A DNA stretch of 27,831 nt from UBA7672 sp036733305 (GTDB lineage: Bacteria; Pseudomonadota; Alphaproteobacteria; Caulobacterales; Hyphomonadaceae): NCBI GenBank assembly GCA_036733305.1, contig DAINAT010000036.1, forward strand, positions 1 to 27,831. Reading direction: 5' to 3'. This document shows, one piece after another, positions 7,827 to 14,944 of the stretch. Under the pieces are notes generated by a model. The model was not told the DNA's origin, made no database searches, and saw nothing but the letters and a program-made list of their open reading frames with translations. Position 1 is the stretch's first letter. Each line of letters starts with the position of its first letter. The position numbers and the translations under genes are program-made.

Positions 7827-8422
7827 CACTTGGTCTCCGGTACGCTGGTCCTGGCGAGATAGTCCATCACCGCGGCGACGTAGGCGCGGGTTTCGGCATA
7901 GGGCGGCACGCCATTGTGCTTTCGAACTGCGTTCGGGCCCGCATTGTAGGCCGCTACGGCGAGTTCCACGTTGTTGTCGAACATTGCAAGCATTTGACGC
8001 AGATAGGCTGCTCCGCCACGGGCATTCTGGGCCGGATCGCGTGGATCGACGCCGAGGTCTCCGGCTGTCGCGGGCATCAGCTGCATCATGCCAATCGCGC
8101 CCTTGGGCGAGACCGCATTGTGACGGAAGCGCGATTCGACATAGGCGACCGCCTCGAGCAGTTGCGGCGAGAGGGCGCTTGCAACTCCGGCCTGGTCCAG
8201 CAGGGGCTGGGTAGAAGAAGGGACGCTGGCGGTCCTGGCGGCGGGACGAACAGGCGCGATCGACTGGACGCCATCAGCGGTGATGACGTTGGGGCCAACG
8301 ATGGATGTCACCCCCGCCGGGCCAATCTCAAGGACCTGGGCGGCGGCAGGCAGGGCGCAGGCAAAGCCCAGCGCTGCGCTCACAAGGGCGCATTGCAGAG
8401 CTGAGCTCATCCTTCCGTCCAT
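7826..8422 (-). CDS. virB1: VirB1-like lytic transglycosylase
   Basis: Periplasmic peptidoglycan-cleaving enzyme that opens the wall for assembly of the secretion apparatus. The product (about 198 residues) has a signal peptide (ALGFACALPAAA-Q), a linker and a C-terminal SLT domain. That domain shows the catalytic Glu in VAYVESRF, then GAIGMMQLMPATA, the AYNAGPNAV motif and PYAETRAYV. Three ATGs compete: 8434, 8422 and 8410. I prefer 8422 because GGGG lies six bases ahead and the segment includes an Arg for the signal peptide; 8410 with GGACGGAAGG just upstream is a good alternative. As first gene of the operon it is VirB1 by position and domain. Confidence 0.88.
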   Translation of the reverse strand: MDGRMSSALQCALVSAALGFACALPAAAQVLEIGPAGVTSIVGPNVITADGVQSIAPVRPAARTASVPSSTQPLLDQAGVASALSPQLLEAVAYVESRFRHNAVSPKGAIGMMQLMPATAGDLGVDPRDPAQNARGGAAYLRQMLAMFDNNVELAVAAYNAGPNAVRKHNGVPPYAETRAYVAAVMDYLARTSVPETK

Positions 8423-8651
8423 TAGCGACCCCATTTGCGTGATGTTGCACGCTAGCCACAGTGGATAAGGAAGTCGAGTTCCGAATGCTGTGATTCAGGG
8501 GCCCGTAGATTTTGATTTTGTAAGATTTTGTGGCGGGTTGTCGCATGCAGCGCAAACGCCGCAATAAGTGCCCGTCCCCCCAGACCAGTAGGGGCAACCT
8601 GCCAAATGATATGAGATTGCGAAACCCCCGAAACCTGGGGGGTAACCCTAG
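8423..8651 (-). promoter_or_regulatory. leader/promoter region of the virB operon
   Basis: This is the gap between luxR and the virB operon, both reading leftward. It contains three GATTTTG units on the plus strand (8508-8514, 8514-8520, 8524-8530), equivalent to CAAAATC reading toward virB. It also contains two C-run/G-run dyads with 8-bp centres at 8577-8594 and 8624-8643. I could not pick a convincing -35/-10 pair. A promoter is inferred from the gap length and gene arrangement. Confidence 0.5.
8624..8643. promoter_or_regulatory. 20-bp dyad: LuxR operator candidate or luxR terminator
   Basis: The perfect 6-bp arms ACCCCC (8624-8629) and GGGGGT (8638-8643) flank an 8-bp centre. The 20-bp size and 8-bp spacer match the geometry of lux-box operators, although the bases are not the classical ones. 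A weaker relative lies at 8577-8594. Because the dyad starts 8 nt after the luxR stop, it could instead be a terminator hairpin, but only TTT follows on the minus strand. Confidence 0.45.
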
Positions 8652-9446
8652 TCAGAGCTCGATCAGGCCCAGGGTGACCGCTTTCAACACAGCCTGCGTG
8701 GTCGTGCGCACGCCCATGCGAATCCGTGCCTGCTCAAGGTGCTCGTGCACTGTGTGTTCCGAGATATTCAGGATCTGGCTGATCTCCCAGTTCGTCTTGC
8801 CCTGGCTGATCCACTTCAGACATTCGAGCTGGCGTTTCGTCAGTGCCGGCTTCTTGTTGACCGGCGGCGGCTCATCGAGTGGTGCGAGCTTCGCAACCAG
8901 TCCAAGCCGTTCTGCCGCCAGATGATAATATACAGCCAGCATGTGCAGCGCGGCCAGCGTGGTGCGTGAATTGGGCATCTGTTGCTGCGCCATCATCGAC
9001 ACTGCCAGCACCGAACCGTCTGGTTGGTGGATAGGCAGATAGAAGCCGTCCTGCAGGCCGAATTCGCGCGCCTCGTCATAGATATCGGCCGGCCGGCCCT
9101 GTTGTTCCTGTTCGTGGCGGAACGTCATCCAGGTCGTTGGCGCAGACGAGGTAAGTCCTGCCTTTAGCAGGTCGTCCGCCTTGGCGAAGTTCCGATCGTC
9201 ATAATGGGCGCGCCAGCGCGCATTGCTTGTTCCGGCGATCCGCGCGGCGGAGGGACGCTTCAGCCTATCCGTTGCGCGGCAAAGGACGAAGGCCTCGATC
9301 TCGAAGCGGCGCATGTAATCCGCCATGGTCTTGTCGAGTTCGGCAGCGTTGGCGGCATGGAACGAAGCCTCGGCGAATCCCAACACCGGATCGCTCACCG
9401 ATGGATCGGTGAGATAAGAGGCTGATGAGGTTACTCGAGCCGTCAT
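8652..9446 (-). CDS. LuxR-family regulator with autoinducer-binding domain
   Basis: The 264-residue product has an N-terminal autoinducer-binding domain (about 30-185) and a C-terminal LuxR helix-turn-helix (about 200-260: LTKRQLECLKWISQGKTN then NISEHTVHEHL). Five of the six pocket residues known from TraR-like proteins can be matched: W78, Y82, D91, W106 and G134. The Pro that normally follows the Asp is replaced by D92. The DNA-binding domain keeps E208, L210 and G216. No luxI-type synthase is in the window, so it looks like a LuxR solo. It lies immediately upstream of the virB operon in the same direction. LuxR-type control of type IV secretion has precedents (VjbR on Brucella virB, TraR on Agrobacterium trb). 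The signal molecule is unknown. Confidence 0.9.
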   Translation of the reverse strand: MTARVTSSASYLTDPSVSDPVLGFAEASFHAANAAELDKTMADYMRRFEIEAFVLCRATDRLKRPSAARIAGTSNARWRAHYDDRNFAKADDLLKAGLTSSAPTTWMTFRHEQEQQGRPADIYDEAREFGLQDGFYLPIHQPDGSVLAVSMMAQQQMPNSRTTLAALHMLAVYYHLAAERLGLVAKLAPLDEPPPVNKKPALTKRQLECLKWISQGKTNWEISQILNISEHTVHEHLEQARIRMGVRTTTQAVLKAVTLGLIEL

Positions 9447-9457
9447 AGGTCAACCTT

Positions 9458-9471
9458 GCGTCATGTGACGC
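9458..9471. promoter_or_regulatory. palindrome just upstream of luxR
   Basis: The perfect arms GCGTCA and TGACGC surround a 2-bp centre, ending 12 bp before the luxR start codon. The position between promoter and start suits an autoregulatory operator. On the minus strand GGAAC occurs twice, overlapping at 9532-9541, with CGTG 17 bp beyond the first copy. This partly resembles the alphaproteobacterial EcfG stress promoter (GGAAC-N16/17-CGTT), a weak match only. Confidence 0.45.
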
Positions 9472-9600
9472 TGCGGCACGATATGACATTTCGTCTGGGT
9501 TACCGAGCCATAAATCACGAGAAAGCGGGTCGTTCCGTTCCAAATTCCTCGCATATCAGAGCGCGCTTTGGCAAAAAACAACCTAGCGGGGTCATCTCAC

Positions 9601-10836
9601 TCACGCGCCGACGCCGCGTCGGTAGGCATCACTCAGGAAACTGCGGTGTTCAGGTGCGGCAAGGGCAATGAGCGCCTGAGCCCGATCATCATGGGAAAGA
9701 CCTTTGAGTCGGGCGACACCATGTTCGGTCACGACTGTGTCGGTTGTCACGCCGCTGATCGAGGGGACTTTCAGGTTCGGCACAATACGCGAGCCGCCGT
9801 GGGCAGTTGCAGCCTGCAGGGCGATGATTGATCGTCCGCCGTCCGATGCTGCAGCGGCGCGAAGATAGTCGGGCGCTCCTCCTACGCTGCTGACGCGATG
9901 TCCCGCGCGCCATTCGAGATTGAGGTTGCCGGCGAGATCGACTTCGAGCGCGGAGCCGATTGAGACGAAGCCGGGTATGGCTGCGAGTTCGTCGTGCCCG
10001 TGCGTGATGAATACATTGCGGAAGATGAAGCCGGATTGAGGCAGCCAGTCGCGGAATCGCCGGTCGCCCCATGCAACGCCCGTAATGTGTTCGGCGTACG
10101 GGTCGAGTGCGCCGCTCTCCGCGAGTTGCTGGTATTCCTGCGTAATGATGCCGGAGTGAACGCGCAGGCCGCGATGCAATTTCAGCGCTGAGACGATAGC
10201 GGCAGGTGTGTCGCCAATGCCCGCCTGGAACGTCGCGCCATCCGGCACCAGATCTGCCGCCAGCCGCGCAATCTCCTGCACGACGGCTGAGGGCTTTCGA
10301 GCCGGCGGCGGTTCAAGAAGCGGCTCGTTCAGCGCGATTGTCATGGCGACGTTGTCGGCGGAAATGCTCTCTGCATTTGCGAGCGCCCGCATCTGTTCGT
10401 TGACGAACAGGACGTTGCGCTTCGATCGTGGCCAGACAACCGAGCCCATGTCGCAGGAATGCGCGAACGAGAACTGCCCCTTGGCGTCTGCCGGCGATGT
10501 CTGGAAGATCGCTACATCGAAATCGGTGCGAGCCAGAAGTCCACCGATTTCGGAATATGGCATTGCCATCAGAGTCGTTTGGCCGCTGGCGATCGAAGGG
10601 GCCAGCGCGGGCGAGGCCATGAACGTCGTCAGCCGGATGTCTCCGCGCAGCGATCCGTAGTCCAGCGTATTGATGCCGGGAACGAGGCACGACCAGAAAT
10701 CAACGCCGTTTGCAAAGCCGGGATTATCGCGCAGCAACTGATAGAAGGCGGCGCATTCGCCGGGCCCGCCCTGCAAATACACCCGCTGTCCCGGCCGGAA
10801 GCTGCGCAGGAGTTCGAGAGCGGAGCCGCTTTTCAA
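9601..10836 (-). CDS. acetyl-CoA hydrolase/4-hydroxybutyrate CoA-transferase family protein
   Basis: Family I CoA-transferase, predicted to load CoA onto a carboxylic acid using an acyl-CoA donor. The 411-residue product shows YLQGGPGECAA near the N-terminus, TFQAGIGDTPAAIV (about 202-215), and the C-terminal domain with GSALEVDLAGN (294-304) and THGVA-like EHGVARLKGLS (371-381). In the family the catalytic Glu lies in a HTEM-type motif; here the matching place reads HSGI (227-230), so the expected Glu is missing. The start is a TTG at 10836 overlapping the lyase stop as TTGA, the same arrangement as virB11. It is last in an operon that resembles itaconate degradation, where a CoA-transferase makes itaconyl-CoA. 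The substrate is inferred from neighbours only. Confidence 0.82.
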   Translation of the reverse strand: MKSGSALELLRSFRPGQRVYLQGGPGECAAFYQLLRDNPGFANGVDFWSCLVPGINTLDYGSLRGDIRLTTFMASPALAPSIASGQTTLMAMPYSEIGGLLARTDFDVAIFQTSPADAKGQFSFAHSCDMGSVVWPRSKRNVLFVNEQMRALANAESISADNVAMTIALNEPLLEPPPARKPSAVVQEIARLAADLVPDGATFQAGIGDTPAAIVSALKLHRGLRVHSGIITQEYQQLAESGALDPYAEHITGVAWGDRRFRDWLPQSGFIFRNVFITHGHDELAAIPGFVSIGSALEVDLAGNLNLEWRAGHRVSSVGGAPDYLRAAAASDGGRSIIALQAATAHGGSRIVPNLKVPSISGVTTDTVVTEHGVARLKGLSHDDRAQALIALAAPEHRSFLSDAYRRGVGA

Positions 10837-11681
10837 GCAAGGCCAGCAGATATGAGGAGGCGGCGCGCCCGCTCAACCACGGGTTGGTCGATCATCCGCC
10901 CATTGTGCGAAACAACGCCGTCTATGCGTGCATCCCATGCAGCAAGGATGGCTTGAGCCTCTCCGACTGCTTCCTCGCTAACGCCAAAGCAGCTGTTCAG
11001 GACGGGGATTTGGTTCGGATGGATGCACATGGCGCCGGTAAGTCCCATCGCATACGAGCGGCGCGCTTCTGCGGCGAATACGTCGAGATCGGTGAAGTTT
11101 GCGATTCCCGTAGCCATACCGATGCCCATCATCCCGCGCGCCGAGGCTGCATAGGAAACTGTCTGCGCGGCGAAGCCTAACGAGAGCGGCGTCGGCGGCC
11201 GGCCGAGCGACAGCGAGAAGTCTTCGCTGCCGAGGGAAAGGCCGATCAGGCGAGGGCCGTCCGCGATAGTCGAGATACGCTCCAGCGCGCGGGGGCTTTC
11301 GATCACCGCCATCACACCGATCGTATAGCGGTCCAGTCCGTTCTCATACTCCAGCGCATCGATCATCGCCGAGAGGTTCTCGAGTTCTGCAACCGCCTCG
11401 ACCTTCGGCATCACGATCGCGGTCAGCCCGTTGACGATCGCGGCTTCCAGATCAGCTTCTATGTGCTCGGGATCGTTGTTCACGCGTACAGTGACGACAG
11501 CGTTGTTGGCGTGCAGAGTCTGCACCGCTTCGCGCGCCTGTGTGCGCGCCGCAGCCTTGGCTTCCGGTTGGGTCGAGTCTTCCAGATCGACGATAATCGC
11601 ATCGGCGCCACGCGTGTGCGCTTTTGCCCAGCGCTGCGGGGCTGCGGCCGGCACGAAAAGCATAGACCGCCAGTTCTTCAT
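10833..11681 (-). CDS. CitE-like (citramalyl/malyl-CoA) lyase
   Basis: Member of the HpcH/HpaI aldolase-citrate lyase beta family, whose free-standing forms cleave (or hydrolyse) malyl-CoA, citramalyl-CoA or related thioesters. The 282-residue product contains RSMLFVPA (5-12), VDLEDS (31-36), MPKVE (91-95), the metal-binding Glu in IESPRAL (E128), GSEDFSLSLG with the second metal ligand D154, and MCIHPNQIPVLN (218-229). Its start overlaps the upstream hydratase gene as ATGA. With a hydratase before it and a CoA-transferase after it, citramalyl-CoA cleavage to acetyl-CoA and pyruvate is the best guess; malyl-CoA or a thioesterase role remains possible. Confidence 0.85.
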   Translation of the reverse strand: MKNWRSMLFVPAAAPQRWAKAHTRGADAIIVDLEDSTQPEAKAAARTQAREAVQTLHANNAVVTVRVNNDPEHIEADLEAAIVNGLTAIVMPKVEAVAELENLSAMIDALEYENGLDRYTIGVMAVIESPRALERISTIADGPRLIGLSLGSEDFSLSLGRPPTPLSLGFAAQTVSYAASARGMMGIGMATGIANFTDLDVFAAEARRSYAMGLTGAMCIHPNQIPVLNSCFGVSEEAVGEAQAILAAWDARIDGVVSHNGRMIDQPVVERARRLLISAGLA

Positions 11682-12505
11682 CCCGACACGCCAATCCTGC
11701 CGCTCATCGCGACATACCCGTCACTATCCGCCGCCCAGACATCCGCACCCGATGTCGTATCCACCAGATTCAACGTGAAGGGCGCAAGATCGAAAATGGG
11801 TCGTTGCGCACGAAACTCGAATGTCGCGATCCTGTCATGTGACCGGCGCCGTCGGAAATGATCGACCAGCAAGGTTGCCAATAGCGGTCCGTGCACGACG
11901 AGGCCGGGATAACCTTCCTCCTTGATGGCGTAGTCGCGATCGTAGTGAATACGATGTGCGTTGTAGGTTAGCGCCGAGAAGCGGAAGAGCAGCGCCGCGG
12001 TTGGATTGATCGTGCGTGAAACCTGGGCGTCGCGTTTCTCGCCCGGTGGAAGTGGGTCGCTATTGCCGCTTCTTTCGCGGAAGACGATGTCGGCTTCATC
12101 GGTGATGCACAATGTTTCGCCGGCGTAGATGTCGTGGCGGAGCGTAAGGAAGGCGAGCCGGCCCGTACGGCCGCTCTTCTCGGTCAGGTTGGCGATTGTC
12201 GAGACACGGCGGATATCCGCGCCGAACGGTACAGGCGCATGAAATGCAACGCGACTGCCTGCGGCCATGCGCATCGGCAGGTCGATTGGCGGAACGATAC
12301 CGCCACGCTTCGGGTGGCCGTCTTCACCGATCTCAGACTGCGGCGCGCCCGGCAGGAAGCAGAGCAGGTGGCCCATCGGCGGCAGCGCGGACGCTTCCGG
12401 CGTACGATCCAGCAAAGCTGACAGCCGGTCAAAGGGACCGCGCGCAACATGGTCGTGCAGCGTCTCGTTGCGGCCGATCCAGTCAGCGGCATTGATGGAT
12501 GTCAT
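11678..12505 (-). CDS. MaoC/FAS1-type acyl-CoA hydratase (mesaconyl/itaconyl-CoA hydratase-like)
   Basis: Double hot-dog hydratase of the kind found in mesaconyl-C4-CoA and itaconyl-CoA hydratases. The 275-residue product has an N-terminal degenerate hot-dog domain (about 5-145) and a C-terminal one with FRFSALTYNAHRIHYDRDYA (175-194). N182 and H187 there take the place of the D-x4/5-H catalytic pair, and GYPGLVVHGPLLATLL follows. The ATG at 12505 comes 9 nt after the acyl-CoA dehydrogenase stop. In the itaconate route this step gives citramalyl-CoA for the next gene's lyase. The family call is firm; the exact substrate is inferred. Confidence 0.82.
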   Translation of the reverse strand: MTSINAADWIGRNETLHDHVARGPFDRLSALLDRTPEASALPPMGHLLCFLPGAPQSEIGEDGHPKRGGIVPPIDLPMRMAAGSRVAFHAPVPFGADIRRVSTIANLTEKSGRTGRLAFLTLRHDIYAGETLCITDEADIVFRERSGNSDPLPPGEKRDAQVSRTINPTAALLFRFSALTYNAHRIHYDRDYAIKEEGYPGLVVHGPLLATLLVDHFRRRRSHDRIATFEFRAQRPIFDLAPFTLNLVDTTSGADVWAADSDGYVAMSGRIGVSG

Positions 12506-12514
12506 CGCGCGGCC

Positions 12515-13672
12515 TCAGAACGACTTCGGCATACCCAGCACATGCGTCGCCACATGGCTGAGGATCAGGTTGGTGGAGATCGGCGCGACCTGGTAGAGTC
12601 GCGTCTCGCGGAACTTGCGCTCGATGTCATATTCCTCGGCAAAGCCGAAGCCGCCATGCGTTTGCACGCATACATCAGCCGCATACCAGCTTGCTTCGGA
12701 CGCCGTCATTTTCGCCATGTTGGCTTCCGACCCACACGGCTCCCCCGCCTCGAACAGGCGCGCAGCGTGATCGACCATAAGGCTCGCAGCCGTTACCTGC
12801 ACGTGCGCGCGGGCGATCGGAAACTGCACGCCTTGGTTCTCGCCAATCGGTGTGCCGAATACGGAGCGGTCCTTTGCATAGGTTGAAGCACGATCAACGA
12901 AGAACTTGCCGTCGCCGATACATTCCGAGGCGATCAGGATGCGCTCCGCATTCATGCCATCGATAATGTAGCGGAAGCCGGAGCCTTCCTTGCCAATCAG
13001 GTTCTCGGCGGGCACTTCCATATTGTCGAAGAACAGTTCAGTCGTGGCATGATTCAGCATGGTGCGGACCGGCTTGATGGTCAGGCCCTTGCCCTTCGCT
13101 TCGCGCATATCGACGAGCAGCACGCTCATGCCATCCGATGTCTTGCCTGCGTCGTCGCGCGGCGAGGTGCGGCAGAGCAGGACCATCAGGTCCGAATGCT
13201 CCGCACGGCTGATCCAGATCTTGGAGCCATTGACGATGTATTTGTCGCCAACCTTCTTCGCGAACGTCTGTATCCGCGTCGTATCCGTGCCGCTCGTCGG
13301 CTCGGTGACGCCGAAGGCCTGCAGGCGCAGGTCTCCGCTCGCGATACCCGGTAGCCATTTTTGCTTCTGGGCATCCGAGCCGTGCCGCAGCAGCGTGCCC
13401 ATTGTGTACATCTGCGCATGACACGCCGCGCCATTCGCGCCCGAGCGATGAATCTCCTGCAGCACGGCACAGGCCGCACTGATGCCGAGTCCCGCGCCAC
13501 CATACTGCTCCGGGATCAGGACCGAGAGCCAACCGGCCTCAGTGAGTGCCTTCACGAATTCGGTCGGATAGGCCCGCTCGCGGTCAAGCGCCCGCCAGTA
13601 TGTTCCGGGGAAGCGTGCGCAAAGCTTGCGCACGGCGTCGCGGATTTCGGAGTGGGTGTCTGTCTTGTTCAT
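12515..13672 (-). CDS. acyl-CoA dehydrogenase
   Basis: FAD-dependent oxidation of an acyl-CoA to the 2-enoyl-CoA, probably feeding the hydratase encoded next. The 385-residue product has the N-terminal helical domain, FGVTEPTSGTD (120-130), KIWISRAEHSD and the C-terminal helical domain with THGGFGFAEEYDIER (338-352). The usual catalytic Glu of the YEGT motif is absent (the sequence reads YQVAP, 360-364). However, E243 in NAERIL sits where isovaleryl-CoA-type enzymes carry their base. The ATG at 13672 is preferred over an in-frame upstream start at 13738 that would run into tetR. Substrates such as methylsuccinyl-CoA would fit the operon, but this is inference. Confidence 0.9.
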   Translation of the reverse strand: MNKTDTHSEIRDAVRKLCARFPGTYWRALDRERAYPTEFVKALTEAGWLSVLIPEQYGGAGLGISAACAVLQEIHRSGANGAACHAQMYTMGTLLRHGSDAQKQKWLPGIASGDLRLQAFGVTEPTSGTDTTRIQTFAKKVGDKYIVNGSKIWISRAEHSDLMVLLCRTSPRDDAGKTSDGMSVLLVDMREAKGKGLTIKPVRTMLNHATTELFFDNMEVPAENLIGKEGSGFRYIIDGMNAERILIASECIGDGKFFVDRASTYAKDRSVFGTPIGENQGVQFPIARAHVQVTAASLMVDHAARLFEAGEPCGSEANMAKMTASEASWYAADVCVQTHGGFGFAEEYDIERKFRETRLYQVAPISTNLILSHVATHVLGMPKSF

Positions 13673-13703
13673 TCCGGCAATCTGCAACGCCTTTGCGCCG
13701 CCG

Positions 13704-14384
13704 TCACGCCTTCGTCGCGGCCGCAAATACTTTTGCAAAGCCTTCGACCAGCTGCTCGTCCGACCAGATCAGGGGATCGTCCATATGTTCTACCATCCCT
13801 TTCATGGTGAGCATTCCGATCGCTGACAGGTATGCCAGAAACGCCATAAGCCTCGGCTCCACCGCCGCGGGCTGCTTCCGGCTCGCACCCACTTTCTGCG
13901 TTGCCAATCCAAGTAGCAGTCCGTTCAGCGGCCTGATCCGCTCGAACTGGTCCTCGGTCAGCTTGACTGCTCCTTTTCCAGCAACCTGTCCGTGCAGGAA
14001 GGCTAGTCGGAAGTCGTCCATGCGTGGGGCGAACGCCGCGACGGATTCTCGGATAACGGCGGCCAAAGCGTCGGCCCCGCTGTTGGTCTTCTCCACAGCT
14101 GCGTTCACCGCACTCGCCTGGCGTTCGATCGTGCCGAACATCAGCTCGAAAAACAGCGCCTCCTTGGATGGAAAATAGTAGTACAGCGCCGCCTTCGACA
14201 TACCGACAGCCCGAGCAACCGCTTCCAGCGTCGCGCCCGCAATTCCGCGTTCGAGCAAGATGCTGCGCGCCGCATCGAGGATTTCCTCGCGTGAGTTTTC
14301 GCGCCGCCTTTCCCGCCGGGCGACGCGCGCGGCCTCCAGCGTCTTCGCCGACTTCTTTTTCGCAGGCTTTGCAGCAGGTTTCAT
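13704..14384 (-). CDS. TetR-family transcriptional regulator
   Basis: Likely repressor of the acyl-CoA operon it heads. The product (226 residues) has a Lys/Ala-rich start and then a TetR DNA-binding domain (SREEILDAARSILLERGIAG, then AVGMSKAALYYYFPSKEALFF). The C-terminal ligand domain is all-helical. The ATG at 14384 gives a normal TetR; a TTG at 14420 in frame would overlap the putative operator. The next gene begins 31 nt after its stop, so regulator and enzymes are probably one transcript with autoregulation. An acyl-CoA or the C5 acid itself would be a natural inducer; nothing in the sequence identifies it. Confidence 0.92.
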   Translation of the reverse strand: MKPAAKPAKKKSAKTLEAARVARRERRRENSREEILDAARSILLERGIAGATLEAVARAVGMSKAALYYYFPSKEALFFELMFGTIERQASAVNAAVEKTNSGADALAAVIRESVAAFAPRMDDFRLAFLHGQVAGKGAVKLTEDQFERIRPLNGLLLGLATQKVGASRKQPAAVEPRLMAFLAYLSAIGMLTMKGMVEHMDDPLIWSDEQLVEGFAKVFAAATKA

Positions 14385-14395
14385 GATGTCAATTT

Positions 14396-14425
14396 TACCA
14401 CCGTTGACATTTTCGACCAATGGTA
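14396..14425. promoter_or_regulatory. candidate TetR operator in a divergent promoter
   Basis: TACCA (14396-14400) and TGGTA (14421-14425) form outer arms, with partly matching inner bases (GTTGAC / GACCAA). The dyad lies just upstream of tetR and in front of the divergent MAPEG gene. A TTGACA at 14404-14409 on the plus strand inside it could be a -35 box, although no good -10 follows at 17 bp. Confidence 0.45.
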
Positions 14426-14476
14426 GAAAAAAGAAAATATGGATCGCGATTTCACACGCGATGGAGGAGGGGTGTC

Positions 14477-14944
14477 ATGACCGAATTCAGCCTGCAGAAT
14501 CCCGTGTTCGCGACCTATGTGGTGGCGGCGTGCCTGATGATCCTGAAAGCCGTTGCGATGTCCTGGCTGACCGTGGTGCGGATGGTCGGAGCAAACGGAG
14601 GCTTCCGGAATCCGGAAGACATGAAGAAGACGCCGATGAACCCCAATCCTCATGCGAACCAGACCGCGCCGATCGAGGCCGTTGAGCGCATCCGCCGAAT
14701 TCATCTCAACGTGCTGGAGAACGTGCCGTTCTTCCTGATCGCTGGGCTGCTATTCGTGACGACCGACCCCGATCTCGTGATCGCGCAATGGCTGTTCTAC
14801 GGTTACGTCGTATCGCGTGCGCTGCACTTCCTCGCCTACATCACCGCGCAGATCCACGAAGTCCGCGCGACCTTCTGGACCATCGGTTCGGTGATCCTGA
14901 TCTATATGACAGTTGCGACGCTAGTGAAGGCGCTGGGCTACTGA
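14477..14944 (+). CDS. MAPEG-family membrane protein
   Basis: Integral membrane protein of the family that includes glutathione transferases and prostaglandin E synthase. The 155-residue product has four hydrophobic segments (about 10-32, 80-97, 103-122, 133-151). It also has the family motif ERIRRIHLNVLENVPFF (70-86), which contains the glutathione-contact Arg/His/Asn/Glu residues. The ATG at 14477 has GGAGGAGG 6 nt upstream; an ATG-less extension to 14420 is not needed. It is divergent from tetR and overlaps the next gene tail-to-tail by 7 nt. A detoxification role is the usual family inference; no substrate can be read. Confidence 0.9.
   Translation: MTEFSLQNPVFATYVVAACLMILKAVAMSWLTVVRMVGANGGFRNPEDMKKTPMNPNPHANQTAPIEAVERIRRIHLNVLENVPFFLIAGLLFVTTDPDLVIAQWLFYGYVVSRALHFLAYITAQIHEVRATFWTIGSVILIYMTVATLVKALGY

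Noticed and set aside
9515..9541. EcfG-type stress promoter for luxR
   Set aside because: GGAAC is followed by CGTG rather than CGTT at 17 bp; too weak to list as a feature of its own.
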